DNA of 64,000 bases from Clostridium_AW malenominatum (GCF_039521365.1 NZ_BAAACF010000001.1:1736001-1800000); one strand, 5' to 3'; counted from the first letter of the stretch, positions 50,722 through 60,316 are shown. Notes: generated by a model from the letters alone, not told the origin. Numbers and translations are program-made.

Positions 50722-51993
50722 TTATCTTATGTAGTCCATCAATGTTGGTTGAAGTACTCTTGCACTAGTTTGCAGAGCAGCTATATATACTGTTTGAGCT
50801 ACTGCATATTCCATAGTTTTTTCTGTTAGGTTTATATCTTCTGTTTTAGAAAGTATTTCTGTCATATTGAAGTTCTCTTCAGTATTTCTATCTTGAGCTC
50901 CTTCCATACTGTTTTGCTTTGCTCCTACCTGTGAACGAATTTTTAATATATTATTTAAAACAGCATCAATAGCTTCTAAGTCTTCTCCTGTCAAAGCCCC
51001 TACATCATTATTGTCTAAATGAGTTGCAATTTTCTCGAATACTTCTCTTGCGTCCCACTCTTTGCCGTTGTTATCTTTAAATTCTAAAACTTCTGTAGCT
51101 GTTACGTTATACTCTACCCTCACTCCTTGAGAAATTTCTGTTACAAGCTTTTCACTGATTAAGTCTAATTGATTGTCAGAAATTTTTTGACCACTCAGAG
51201 TATTTAAATCATCCACTACCGTAGTAGCAGAAATCTTTATTTCATTTCCCTTGTCTTGATTAGTGAATTTTATATAGCTCTTTCCACCATCTTCAATTAC
51301 CTCTACAGATAGCTTTCCTTTTAGTTCTCCTGAATCAATCTTCGCCTGTAAATCTTCTCCAAGTTCTTTCACGGAATTGATAGGTGAAGTTAGGTCTATC
51401 TGTACAGAATTCCCTTTATACTCAAAGTTTATTTCTTTTCCACCCCAGTTGGTATCCAAGTTGGCAACATTAACCTCAACTATGGATGCCTCAGGTAGAA
51501 CTTCTCCATCTCTTCCTCTGAACACTAATTTTGAGTTTTCACCTACTTTTTCTATATCTACAGGCTTTGAAGTAGCTCTTGTTCCACCAAATATATACTT
51601 ACCATCAAAATTTGCATTTAAGCTATTAGAAAACTGCCCTACTATTTCATTTATTTCATCTTTAAGCTTCTTTCTTTCATCTGCTCCATAACCAGGATTA
51701 CCAGCAGTTACTAATAGTTCCCTTACTCTTTTCATTTGCTTTCCCATTTGGTTTAAAGCTGTATCTGTAGTATCTAACCAATTTATAGTATCCTTTATAT
51801 TTTCATTATACTGTTTATTTGTATTTATATCCGTATGCATCTGCATTGCTCTAGCTACCTTAAAAGGATCATCCGAAGGTCTTCTTATTTCCTTTCCTGA
51901 AGTTAATTGAGATTGCAGCGTTTGTAGATGACTTAAATTTCTATTCATATCTACCAAAAAATTATTAGCTAACATTTTATTTGTAACTCTCAA
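50722..51993 (-). CDS. flgL: Hook-filament junction protein FlgL (HAP3)
   Basis: A 423-residue junction protein with flagellin-like ends: RVTNKMLANNFLVDMNRNLS, SGKEIRRPSDDPFKVARAMQ and the C-terminal TEKTMEYAVAQTVYIAALQT followed by PTLMDYIR. The central region is larger than in enteric FlgL and forms the exposed domain. The start is TTG 51993. It is adjacent to flgK, its partner in the junction. Confidence 0.95.
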   Translation of the reverse strand: MRVTNKMLANNFLVDMNRNLSHLQTLQSQLTSGKEIRRPSDDPFKVARAMQMHTDINTNKQYNENIKDTINWLDTTDTALNQMGKQMKRVRELLVTAGNPGYGADERKKLKDEINEIVGQFSNSLNANFDGKYIFGGTRATSKPVDIEKVGENSKLVFRGRDGEVLPEASIVEVNVANLDTNWGGKEINFEYKGNSVQIDLTSPINSVKELGEDLQAKIDSGELKGKLSVEVIEDGGKSYIKFTNQDKGNEIKISATTVVDDLNTLSGQKISDNQLDLISEKLVTEISQGVRVEYNVTATEVLEFKDNNGKEWDAREVFEKIATHLDNNDVGALTGEDLEAIDAVLNNILKIRSQVGAKQNSMEGAQDRNTEENFNMTEILSKTEDINLTEKTMEYAVAQTVYIAALQTSARVLQPTLMDYIR

Positions 51994-52007
51994 AATTTCT
52001 CAACTCC

Positions 52008-53837
52008 TTATCTTTTCAATCCATTGACGATAACATCTAGAAGTTCGTCTACTGTGGAAATAATTTTCGCGTTAGCTTGATACGCATGTTGAAATTGTAT
52101 CATGTTGGTCATTTCTTCATCTAAGGCTACCCCTGAAACAGCTAGTCTTGATTCTTCAAAGCCAGCTAGCACTGATTGCTGATTTTTAACCATTCTTTTT
52201 GCTTCTTGGGCTTGAACCCCTAATCTATCTATAGAATCCTTAAAGTAACTATCTATTTTCATACCATCTGTGCTGCCTTTTACTACAAGAAGGTCTAAAT
52301 CATTATCTTTTACTAAACCACCACATAGCCCATCAATATAGCTCTTTCTATTAGTTTTTCCAGCTCCCTCTAATTTGATATTTTGAATTTCCATAAATTT
52401 ATCTCTTAGAGAAGCAATGGCTAAGGCTCTTTTTCCGTCAGATTCTCCACCATTTAAATCTTTTCCTGTCTTTATTAGCATTACGTTGTTTAAAATTTCT
52501 ACATTTATGCTTATATTTCCTGCAGTTATGTTGCTTTCAGCACCTAAAACATCTTCTAAATTAGTTAATTTAGAAGGATTTTTACTATAGTTTGCCTTAT
52601 CTTTATTCACAAAGAAAGGTAAATCATCTAGAGAAGCATCCCCATTTTGGCTATGTATAGCATTAACAGAATATACTATAGCTTGAGCTAGTTTATTTAA
52701 TTGTTCTATATTAGCATCTATATCTTCTTGCACTGACATATATCCTTTAAGCTCACCACTACTTGGAGTGAATGTGGCTATTGAATTTATATTTGCACTT
52801 TCTCCTAAAGGCTTACCCTCTTTATCAACTGCTAGCCCATCTTTGCCTGTCCATATAACTCTACATTCATCTAAAGCCCTTAGTTTATCCATAGCGGTTA
52901 AATTATCTTCACCTTCAACAGACATTTCAATAACAACTTTATTTTTCTCTGATGTCATATCCCCATTTTTATAATAGGTTACCTTATAGGTACCATCCTG
53001 TCCATAGGTTACCCCTTCACTAGGCTCAATGCTGGATATATAAGCAAAATTTAAGACATTTTCTGGGTTAATACCTTGGATTAAATTTCCTCCACCTGGC
53101 GGAAGTGCCTTAGCATCCTCCTTTGTGTTTACATCTATCGCATTGTGCCCTACCTTATCTATTTTAACTCCAAATTTTCCACTTAATTGATCAAGCAAAT
53201 AATCTCTTCTATCCATCAAGTCGTTTGGATTATTTCCGGCTACACTAACTTGTATTATTTCATCATTTAACTGTCTTATTTGTCTCATTATTGAATTTGC
53301 ATCAAAGACTGATTGTCTTATAACATCTTGAGCATTACCTTTAAGTTTCTCTAGTTTGTCGTAAACACGATTTAATTCATCGGCTAATGCCTTTGATTGT
53401 TCCGCCACTACAGTTCTAGCGTTAGAGGTATCACCTTGTTTTGCTAACTGTTGCCATGAATCAAAAAACTTTCCTATTAGATTTGATATTCCTGTATCAC
53501 TTGGCTCGTTGAAAATATTTTCTACTTCCCTTAAAAACTTATCTCTTCCTGCAAAGTTTCCCTGCACTCCTAGTTCCACTCTAACTTGGTAATCCAAAAA
53601 TGAGTCCCTTACCCTAGTAATTTGAGATATAATTACCCCAGTACCTATTTGACCTGGCTCTGCTGCATTATTCATACCTGGAGTGCAGAAAGGTCTTCTA
53701 GTTTGCATTTCTGCCCTTTGCCTTGAATAACCCTCCGTATTTGCATTGGCAATATTATGGGTAGCTACATCAATGGCTCTTTGATTTGCAAATAATCCGC
53801 TTTTTCCTATATTTAAAGTTCCAAATAAACCTGACAA
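52008..53837 (-). CDS. flgK: Hook-filament junction protein FlgK (HAP1)
   Basis: A 609-residue junction protein. The N-terminus GTLNIGKSGLFANQRAIDVA then THNIANANTEGYSRQRAEMQ is diagnostic, and the C-terminus has EEMTNMIQFQHAYQANAKII followed by TVDELLDVIVNGLKR. The start is TTG 53837 with GAGGTGAAGAG upstream. It is the fourth gene of the late operon, after flgM and flgN. Confidence 0.96.
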   Translation of the reverse strand: MSGLFGTLNIGKSGLFANQRAIDVATHNIANANTEGYSRQRAEMQTRRPFCTPGMNNAAEPGQIGTGVIISQITRVRDSFLDYQVRVELGVQGNFAGRDKFLREVENIFNEPSDTGISNLIGKFFDSWQQLAKQGDTSNARTVVAEQSKALADELNRVYDKLEKLKGNAQDVIRQSVFDANSIMRQIRQLNDEIIQVSVAGNNPNDLMDRRDYLLDQLSGKFGVKIDKVGHNAIDVNTKEDAKALPPGGGNLIQGINPENVLNFAYISSIEPSEGVTYGQDGTYKVTYYKNGDMTSEKNKVVIEMSVEGEDNLTAMDKLRALDECRVIWTGKDGLAVDKEGKPLGESANINSIATFTPSSGELKGYMSVQEDIDANIEQLNKLAQAIVYSVNAIHSQNGDASLDDLPFFVNKDKANYSKNPSKLTNLEDVLGAESNITAGNISINVEILNNVMLIKTGKDLNGGESDGKRALAIASLRDKFMEIQNIKLEGAGKTNRKSYIDGLCGGLVKDNDLDLLVVKGSTDGMKIDSYFKDSIDRLGVQAQEAKRMVKNQQSVLAGFEESRLAVSGVALDEEMTNMIQFQHAYQANAKIISTVDELLDVIVNGLKR

Positions 53838-53850
53838 ATTCTCTTCACCT

Positions 53851-54258
53851 CTATTTCATTTTTCCATAAGGGCTATAAGTTTTAGCGCTTCTATCTGGAT
53901 TTAGTATTTGAAGCATTCTTGTTGTAAAACCTAGTCCTTGCTTTATAAGCATTTCATTAGCATCCTTTTGTACATTAAGCTCCTCAAGCAATGTTCGCAT
54001 TTTTCTATAATTTTTTTCTATTTCCATATCCTTAAGTTCCTCAACTATAGAACTCATAGTTTTTCCTTTAGTTAAATTTCTTCTTTCCATTTCCCATTTT
54101 GCAATTTCTCTATTACATTCCTCAATTTCCTCAACCACTTTTTCTAATTTTAGTATTTCATTTTTAACTACATATTCGTGTTGTTTATCTAAAGCTCCTA
54201 AAAGCTTTTCTAAAGAGAGTATCTCGTCTTTCATTATGTTATTTAACTTTTCTATCAA
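53851..54258 (-). CDS. flgN: Export chaperone FlgN
   Basis: A 135-residue helical protein (IEKLNNIMKDEILSLEKLLG, then EYVVKNEILKLEKVVEEIEE) with the FlgN pattern; it chaperones FlgK and FlgL, encoded directly downstream. The start is TTG 54258, overlapping the flgM stop (TTGA), with GGAGGAG upstream. Confidence 0.9.
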   Translation of the reverse strand: MIEKLNNIMKDEILSLEKLLGALDKQHEYVVKNEILKLEKVVEEIEECNREIAKWEMERRNLTKGKTMSSIVEELKDMEIEKNYRKMRTLLEELNVQKDANEMLIKQGLGFTTRMLQILNPDRSAKTYSPYGKMK

Positions 54259-54527
54259 GGTTTCATCTCCTCCAAAATCCCTTGAGCTATGAGTTTCCCG
54301 TCCACCTTATAAGTCCCTTTTTCAATTTGCTCTCTTATTCTTTCTATTTTTTCATTTGAAGCTGCTGGGTTTAAATCTAAACTATAATTTTTTAAACTTT
54401 TCCCTAATGAAGATATTTCAATGGAATCCGTTCCTTTTACCTTTTGCAAATCCTTGCCTTCCACCTTTTTCTTATTGTCCCCATAGGCACTAATTATTTT
54501 ATTTGGGTTTATTCCGTTAATCTTCAT
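54255..54527 (-). CDS. flgM: Anti-sigma-28 factor FlgM
   Basis: A 90-residue FlgM. A flexible N-terminus (INGINPNKIISAYGDNKKK) is followed by the sigma-binding helices (DSIEISSLGKSLKNYSLDLN, then EKIERIREQIEKGTYKVDGK and LIAQGILEEM). It is exported after hook completion and thereby frees SigD. The start ATG 54527 has AAGGAG eight bases upstream. It is transcribed from the best sigma-28 promoter in the window. Confidence 0.95.
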   Translation of the reverse strand: MKINGINPNKIISAYGDNKKKVEGKDLQKVKGTDSIEISSLGKSLKNYSLDLNPAASNEKIERIREQIEKGTYKVDGKLIAQGILEEMKP

Positions 54528-54574
54528 GTGATACACTCCTTACGATACACATTCTACATATTTCCATGTATATA

Positions 54575-54601
54575 TTATCGGCAACTATTTATATTTGTTT
54601 A
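54575..54601 (-). promoter_or_regulatory. Sigma-28 promoter of the flgM late operon
   Basis: The minus strand reads TAAA (54601-54598), 15 bp, GCCGATAA (54582-54575), a full consensus match. Transcription starts about 40-45 bp before the flgM ATG, so FlgM synthesis is itself under SigD control. Confidence 0.94.
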
Positions 54602-54633
54602 TAGTTATTTAAAAGTATTTTATGACATATAAT

Positions 54634-54659
54634 GAAAAGAACGGCTCTTTAAAGCCGTT
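54634..54659 (-). terminator. Rho-independent terminator of the chemotaxis/switch operon
   Basis: AACGGCT (54640-54646) and AGCCGTT (54653-54659) form a stem with a 6-base loop, then CTTTTCATT on the minus strand. It lies 6 bp after the fliY stop and before the flgM promoter. Confidence 0.8.
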
Positions 54660-54665
54660 TTTCTA

Positions 54666-55787
54666 CTATTTTCCTAATGATTTTATTTTTTCTTCATTGC
54701 TTACAATACTGGTAATTCTAACTCCAAAGTTTTCATCTATTACAACCACTTCACCAAAGGCAACCATTTTTCCATTAACAAGTATTTCTACTGGTTCTTC
54801 TGCTAATTTATCCAGTTCTATTAAAGACCCTGTACCCAGGTTTAATATTTCCTTTATATTTAGCTTCGTTCTTCCAAGTACAACGGATATTTCTAAAGGA
54901 ACATCCATTATTAAATCTATGTTACTCGGCAATGCTTTTGAAGGCACCTGTGAATTTAGCGGCTGAAATGCAGCATGCTTTACTTCAACAGGTTTTTCTT
55001 CTGTTATGGTTTTAGGTGCAACTTCTTCTCTGTATCCTACCTGTTCTATAACTTCTTTTGTTACTGCGGGTTTTTCCTGTGGTTTTTCCACTACCACTGG
55101 CTCTTCATTTCCCATCATTATGGACACTATTTTTCTAGCGGTTTTAATAGGTAGTAGTTGCATAATAGTGCTATCTACTAATTCTCCTATGTTTAAAGTA
55201 AAGGATACCTTTACTATTGGTTCATCGTCACTTAAAGCATCAGTTAAAGGCGCAGTCAAATCATCCCATATTCTTGATGTTGGCGGAGATATATTTACTT
55301 CCCTTGCAAACATAGTTGCCATAGAAGTGGCAGCAGATCCTATCATTTGATTCATAGCTTCCGATACTGCACTTTCTTCTAATTCAGATAGAGAAGTAAC
55401 TTTGTCTACCTTACCATCGCCGCCCATCATAAGATTTGCAATAACAGCAGCATCTGTCATTTTCATAACAAGAAGATTTTCACCCATTATACCGCTGGTA
55501 AACTTAACTTCTAATGCAATATTTGGAACCTCGAAGTTATCTTTTAATTCTTTTAAAGTTGTTATTGTTACTACAGGAGTGGTAATATTAACTTGACTTC
55601 CAATGATAGTAGACAGAGCTGTTGAGGCTGAACCCATGGAAATATTACCTATTTCTCCTAAAAGGTCCTTGTCTATTTCACTTAGTTCTGATTCTTCTTT
55701 AGTATTATCAGCATCATTTTCACTAAAGCTTCCTCCACCACTTAGTAGTAAATCTATTTCTTCTTGTGAAAGAAATCCATTATTCAT
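54666..55787 (-). CDS. fliY: Motor switch protein and CheY-P phosphatase FliY
   Basis: A 373-residue protein with the FliY layout. An N-terminal CheY-P-binding peptide (FLSQEEIDLLLSGG, about 5-18) is followed by a CheC-like domain with two phosphatase sites (IGNISMGSASTAL and EAMNQMIGSAATSMA), then a proline/valine linker and a C-terminal FliN domain (VPLEISVVLGRTKLNIKEIL, then EILVNGKMVAFGEVVVIDEN). There is no separate fliN here. The start ATG 55787 overlaps the fliM end; the longer frame from 55799 is possible. Confidence 0.96.
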   Translation of the reverse strand: MNNGFLSQEEIDLLLSGGGSFSENDADNTKEESELSEIDKDLLGEIGNISMGSASTALSTIIGSQVNITTPVVTITTLKELKDNFEVPNIALEVKFTSGIMGENLLVMKMTDAAVIANLMMGGDGKVDKVTSLSELEESAVSEAMNQMIGSAATSMATMFAREVNISPPTSRIWDDLTAPLTDALSDDEPIVKVSFTLNIGELVDSTIMQLLPIKTARKIVSIMMGNEEPVVVEKPQEKPAVTKEVIEQVGYREEVAPKTITEEKPVEVKHAAFQPLNSQVPSKALPSNIDLIMDVPLEISVVLGRTKLNIKEILNLGTGSLIELDKLAEEPVEILVNGKMVAFGEVVVIDENFGVRITSIVSNEEKIKSLGK

Positions 55788-56775
55788 CCATTTCCACATC
55801 CTTATTTATCATATCTAATACTTGTATACCAACTTTTTTCCCTATTAATCCAGGTTTTCCATAGCAATATAATTCATCTCTTACCACTACTTTACATGGA
55901 TTACTTATTTTTTCTTTTAATACTAACACATCTCCTGTACCAAGCTTTAAAAAATCATTAATAGTTAATTTAGTAGAGCCTAGTAGTGCAGATATCTCTG
56001 CTGGTACTACATTTAATCTATCTCTTATCTTTAATTTTGATTCCTTTAAGGTATTTGGATCAGATTCTTGGAACCAATATTTAACTACAAAATTATCCAG
56101 CACCTTTTCTATACTTAAATAAGGTATACAAATATTAATAAAGGAACTTACTCTTCCAAGCTCTACTGAAAAAGTTATTAAGGCAACTGGTTCATTGGGT
56201 GCTAAAGTTTGATTTAGCGCAGGATTTGTTTCTAATCCTTCAATCTCTGGGTGTACTTTAAGAATATCTTCCCATGCCAATTTCAGACTAGAAATCAACC
56301 CAGTATTTACGTGTTTGATAATATTTTTATCTATATCTGTAAATTCCCTTAGTTTAAATCTACCATATCCTGTGCCACCCATAAGTATATCTATTGCTTC
56401 ATATACAAATTGAGGATTAGTTTCAAATAAAACCGAACCACTAAGTGGAGGCATTTTAAATACTGTTAATATGGTTGGATTCGGTATCGAGTGAATAAAC
56501 TCTTCATAAGTTATTTGTTGAACAGATTCTATTTTAACCTTTACATTTGACCTTAACTGAGCAGTAAGGTAGTTTGAGATTATCCTCGCATAGTTATCGT
56601 GCACTAATTCTAAGGTCCTTATATGATCTTTAGAAAACTTTTGAGGATTCCTAAAATCATAGGGTTTCACTCTTTGCTTTTCCTCCTGTTTTGGCATTTC
56701 ATCAGGGGATATTTCACCTGATGAAAGAGCTGCCAAAAGGGAGTCTATTTCGTTTTGTGATAAAACATCTGGCAT
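55780..56775 (-). CDS. fliM: Motor switch protein FliM
   Basis: A 331-residue C-ring protein: N-terminal CheY-P-binding segment (VLSQNEIDSLLAALSSGE), the central CheC-like middle domain (ETNPQFVYEAIDILMGGTGY, FTDIDKNIIKHVNTGLI) and a C-terminal FliN-like domain (GSTKLTINDFLKLGTGDVLV). It binds FliG above and FliY below. It follows a cheW and precedes fliY, forming the end of the chemotaxis operon. Confidence 0.97.
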   Translation of the reverse strand: MPDVLSQNEIDSLLAALSSGEISPDEMPKQEEKQRVKPYDFRNPQKFSKDHIRTLELVHDNYARIISNYLTAQLRSNVKVKIESVQQITYEEFIHSIPNPTILTVFKMPPLSGSVLFETNPQFVYEAIDILMGGTGYGRFKLREFTDIDKNIIKHVNTGLISSLKLAWEDILKVHPEIEGLETNPALNQTLAPNEPVALITFSVELGRVSSFINICIPYLSIEKVLDNFVVKYWFQESDPNTLKESKLKIRDRLNVVPAEISALLGSTKLTINDFLKLGTGDVLVLKEKISNPCKVVVRDELYCYGKPGLIGKKVGIQVLDMINKDVEMDE

Positions 56776-56791
56776 CTTACTACCTCATTTC

Positions 56792-57196
56792 CTACTGGTT
56801 TAAAAGCAGCTTATCTATATCAATCAATGTTACTATTCTGTCCTTGAAATTAACTATTCCTTTGACATATGCTTTTTTACTATCGTCATCAAGTTTTTCT
56901 ATAAGTTCTTCTTCTACTTCTAAAACTTCATCAACTTGATCTACAGTTATGCCAACCAATTCTTCTTCAATATTTAATATTATTATATTATTTTGTTCCT
57001 TTTCTCCTTTATCAATATCTAAAAGTAGATTTATATCTAAAAGTGAAATGATATTTCCTCTTAGGTTAATAAGCCCTTTTATATGGTACGGAGCATTAGG
57101 AACCTTGGTAATTTCCATAGTATCATTTATACTTTGAACTCTATCAGTTTCAACTGCAAATTGCTCATCCTTAAGTTTAAAAATAACCACCTGCAT
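56792..57196 (-). CDS. cheW: Chemotaxis coupling protein CheW (copy near fliM)
   Basis: A 134-residue CheW fold: VVIFKLKDEQFAVETDRVQS then ITKVPNAPYHIKGLINLRGN and VGITVDQVDEVLEVEEELIE. CheW couples receptors to CheA; no receptor gene is in the window. This is the second cheW; the other lies at 62.7 kb. It is separated from cheY by a palindromic repeat, which may lower or alter its expression relative to the upstream genes. Confidence 0.95.
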   Translation of the reverse strand: MQVVIFKLKDEQFAVETDRVQSINDTMEITKVPNAPYHIKGLINLRGNIISLLDINLLLDIDKGEKEQNNIIILNIEEELVGITVDQVDEVLEVEEELIEKLDDDSKKAYVKGIVNFKDRIVTLIDIDKLLLNQ

Positions 57197-57209
57197 TTGC
57201 TCACCCCCG

Positions 57210-57319
57210 TTTTTTAGTTTTTTAGTTAAGAGTTTTTTAATTTTTTAGTTGAAGGTGAAATTCCCTTTAGGGAATTTCCTCAATGACTAAAAATCTAAAA
57301 TACTAAAGCACTAAAAACT
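57210..57319. repeat. TTTTTAG-rich palindromic intergenic repeat (cheY-cheW gap)
   Basis: The left arm repeats TTTTTTAGTT and the right arm repeats AACTAAAA/ACTAAAAA in the opposite sense. The core is a perfect 10-bp inverted repeat GAAATTCCCT/AGGGAATTTC (57257-57266 with 57269-57278). TTAGT/ACTAA further out also pair. It is the best-formed member of the family at 13.2 and 25.0 kb. Confidence 0.8.
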
Positions 57320-57322
57320 CTA

Positions 57323-57682
57323 TTACCCAATTACCTTTTTAATTGCTTCTAGAACTCTGTCTGCTTGGAATGGCTTTACTATAAAATCTTTTGCTCCTGC
57401 TTTTATAGCGTCCATAACCATAGTTTGTTGTCCCATGGCTGAGCACATTACTATTTTTGCACTAGGATCCATAGCCTTTATTTCCTTTACAGCTTGTATT
57501 CCATCCATATCAGGCATGGTGATATCCATAGTCACTACATCAGGTCTTTCTTTTTTATATAATTCTACAGCCTTAATTCCATTATTTGCTTCTCCTATTA
57601 CTTCATATCCATTCTTTTCTAGAATGTCCTTTATCATCATTCTCATAAAAGCAGCGTCATCAACGATTAATACTTTTGCCAT
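57323..57682 (-). CDS. cheY: Chemotaxis response regulator CheY
   Basis: A 119-residue single receiver domain: acidic pair D8/D9, phosphoacceptor D53 (VVTMDITMPDMDG), the Ser at SAMGQQ and K103 (FIVKPF). CheY-P binds FliM/FliY to change rotation. It lies between cheC and the second cheW, beside its phosphatases. Confidence 0.97.
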   Translation of the reverse strand: MAKVLIVDDAAFMRMMIKDILEKNGYEVIGEANNGIKAVELYKKERPDVVTMDITMPDMDGIQAVKEIKAMDPSAKIVMCSAMGQQTMVMDAIKAGAKDFIVKPFQADRVLEAIKKVIG

Positions 57683-57698
57683 TTTATTCCCTCCAAAA

Positions 57699-58298
57699 TT
57701 ACATTACTCCTAATGAATTTAATATTCTTTCTAATGATCCGGGCATAGGTATATAATAAAAATGCCCTTGTATTTTTTCATTGTCTTGTAAAAAAACTGT
57801 TTCCATATCTAGGACAAACTCATCAAATTGTCCTGATTCAATAAATGTTGTTGATAGTATTGCACCAAGCATATCATATGTTACAGCTGGTACTGATGGT
57901 ATTATAGTTAGATTTGTAAATCTTGCTATAGCATTCATAAAAGCAGCTGATATTATATTTCCTATTTCTGATATAACAGAGCTACCCATTTCACTTAAAT
58001 CCTCTTCTCTCCTGCCAATTAATAATTCAATCATATCAATTGCAGTTTCCTTTTCAAAGACAAACAATATATTTCCCGGAGTATCTCCAAGCACTCTTAT
58101 CAAAACTCCGAAAACTATTTCCTCCCCTGCAATACCTGAAAATATCTCATCAAAGGGTACAATGTTTATATAGGGCACTGCCATATCAATTTTTTTATTT
58201 AATAGCTGCGAAAGAGCTGTAGCTGCATTACCAGAACCTATATTTCCAACTTCCTTTAAAGCATCTAATTGTATTGGTGTAAAGTTGTTGTAAGACAT
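57699..58298 (-). CDS. cheC: CheY-P phosphatase CheC
   Basis: A 199-residue protein with two conserved phosphatase motifs (EVGNIGSGNAATAL near residues 16-29 and SEIGNIISAAFMNAI about 108-122), the CheC signature. It binds CheD and removes phosphate from CheY-P for adaptation. The start ATG lies 11 bp after cheA ends. Confidence 0.95.
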   Translation of the reverse strand: MSYNNFTPIQLDALKEVGNIGSGNAATALSQLLNKKIDMAVPYINIVPFDEIFSGIAGEEIVFGVLIRVLGDTPGNILFVFEKETAIDMIELLIGRREEDLSEMGSSVISEIGNIISAAFMNAIARFTNLTIIPSVPAVTYDMLGAILSTTFIESGQFDEFVLDMETVFLQDNEKIQGHFYYIPMPGSLERILNSLGVM

Positions 58299-58309
58299 AT
58301 TTATCCTCC

Positions 58310-60304
58310 TTATATTAAAGCAGAAACATCAAGTATCAATGTAACTAAACCATCACCGAGTATTGTAGCCCCAATATACTCTTTCATTCCTTGAAGAGTT
58401 TTTCCCAGTGGTTTAATTACTATCTCCTGTTGACCTAAAAGTGAGTCTACCATAAGTCCCACATTCTTTCCTCCAACTTTAACAATAACAGTATATTTCT
58501 TATTTTCTGATAGAGCTTCCACTTTTAACTCTTTATTCAATCTAATAAGAGGAATTACATTTCCATTGTAAATTATTACTTCTTTATTATTAGATTTTTT
58601 AACTGAGTCTTCTGTAAAATCAATAACTCTATCTATATATCCTAAGGATATAGCCATGGTTTCACTTCCAACTTTAACAAGTAAAGCTTGGATTATTTGA
58701 AGAGTAAGAGGTAATCTTATTATAAAAGCTGAACCCTTTCCTTTTTCACTTGTTACTTCTACAGTGCCGCCTAAGGATGAAATTTTAGTTTTCACTACAT
58801 CCATGCCAACGCCTCTACCAGATATATCCGTTACTTGTTCATTAGTGCTAAAGCCTTGAAGGAATATCAAATTTATTATATCTTTATCTGTCATGCCTTC
58901 TGTGGCAATGCCTAGTCTCTCTGCTTTGGCCTTTACTTTTGCAACATTTATACCTTCTCCGTCATCTTCAACTTTTATAACAGCCTTAGTACCTTCTTGA
59001 TAAGCAATTAATCTTATCTTTCCTACTGGCTCCTTGCCTTTAGAAGTTCTTTCTTCTCTAGATTCAACTCCATGGTCTGCAGCATTTCTTATTAAGTGTA
59101 TCAAGGGTTCTCCTATTTCGTCAATAACGGTTCTATCTAGCTCCGTATCTTGCCCTTGAATTATTAATTCCATTTCTTTTCCTAGCTCCACAGAGAGGTC
59201 TCTCACCATTCTAGGGAATCTATTAAATACTACATCTAATGGTAACATTCTTATTTTCATAACTAGATCTTGCAAGTCTGATGTAGTTCTAGCAACTTGT
59301 TCTAGGGTTTCATTTAAATCTTTTAATTTATAATTTAAGCTTATTTGTTCTAACCTAGTTCTATTAATAACAAGCTCTGACACCATATTCATAAACTTAT
59401 CTAATCTTTCTAAGTCAACCCTAACAGACTGATGTTGCTTTTTAACAGTAGTTTCCTTTGTTTTAACTTCTTTTACCTTAATCTCATTTTTAATTTTTTC
59501 TTCTATTTTTTCTTCAACCTTATCTGCTATTATTTCCTCTGCCTTTTCAGTTACTTTTTTAGATTGTTCAGCCTTAATATTTATATTATCGACTAAAACT
59601 TTATCAACTTCAGATATATTCATCAATGAGCTATATATTTCTTCTTTTTTTCTATTAGAAACATATACTAGGCTTATTTCTAATTCAAAATTTTCATTTT
59701 CAATATCCTCTGTACTTGGGGATGATTTTATAATTTCGCCGAAGTCCTCTAAGCTCTTGAAAATTAGAAAAGCTCTCGCTGACTTTAAAAGGGTATTTTC
59801 ACTTAATTTAATCAAAATATTATAAGTATTAAATCCCTTATCTTGAGCTTGTTTTATAACATTTATATCATATTCATTTAAATTAATATCTTTATTTTTT
59901 TCGTCTTCCTCCACAATTTTTTGTGGAGTTTCCTTCATACTTTCTAACTCTAGTATAATTTCCTCAATATATAATTCCTTATCAGAACCTTCTGATATAT
60001 TGTTCACCATTTGTTCTAAGGTATCAAGGCATTTAAATAAAACTGTAACAACTTTTTCTGTAACATTAAGTTGACCATCTCTAAATTCTGAAAGCACATC
60101 CTCCATTTTATGAGTTAATTCTGCCATTTGATTGAACCCCATGGTGGCGGCCATTCCTTTTATAGTGTGAGCAACTCTAAAGATTTCATTAAGCTTATCT
60201 ATATCTTCTGGTTCTTGCTCTAGCTGTAGCAAGGATTCATTTAAAGTCTGAAGATTGTCCATGGACTCTTCTAAAAACATTGACATATATTGTGATGTAT
60301 CCAT
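58310..60304 (-). CDS. cheA: Chemotaxis histidine kinase CheA
   Basis: A 664-residue kinase with all five domains: Hpt with H46 (RVAHTIKGMAATMG), P2 (about 150-245), a lysine/glutamate-rich linker, the dimerisation helices (RVDLERLDKFMNMVSELVIN), the ATPase domain (LIHLIRNAADHGVE, DDGEGIN, GRGVGMDVV) and the CheW-like regulatory domain at the end. The linker is long and charged. It lies between cheR and cheC. Confidence 0.97.
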   Translation of the reverse strand: MDTSQYMSMFLEESMDNLQTLNESLLQLEQEPEDIDKLNEIFRVAHTIKGMAATMGFNQMAELTHKMEDVLSEFRDGQLNVTEKVVTVLFKCLDTLEQMVNNISEGSDKELYIEEIILELESMKETPQKIVEEDEKNKDINLNEYDINVIKQAQDKGFNTYNILIKLSENTLLKSARAFLIFKSLEDFGEIIKSSPSTEDIENENFELEISLVYVSNRKKEEIYSSLMNISEVDKVLVDNINIKAEQSKKVTEKAEEIIADKVEEKIEEKIKNEIKVKEVKTKETTVKKQHQSVRVDLERLDKFMNMVSELVINRTRLEQISLNYKLKDLNETLEQVARTTSDLQDLVMKIRMLPLDVVFNRFPRMVRDLSVELGKEMELIIQGQDTELDRTVIDEIGEPLIHLIRNAADHGVESREERTSKGKEPVGKIRLIAYQEGTKAVIKVEDDGEGINVAKVKAKAERLGIATEGMTDKDIINLIFLQGFSTNEQVTDISGRGVGMDVVKTKISSLGGTVEVTSEKGKGSAFIIRLPLTLQIIQALLVKVGSETMAISLGYIDRVIDFTEDSVKKSNNKEVIIYNGNVIPLIRLNKELKVEALSENKKYTVIVKVGGKNVGLMVDSLLGQQEIVIKPLGKTLQGMKEYIGATILGDGLVTLILDVSALI

Positions 60305-60316
60305 TATATTCCCTCC

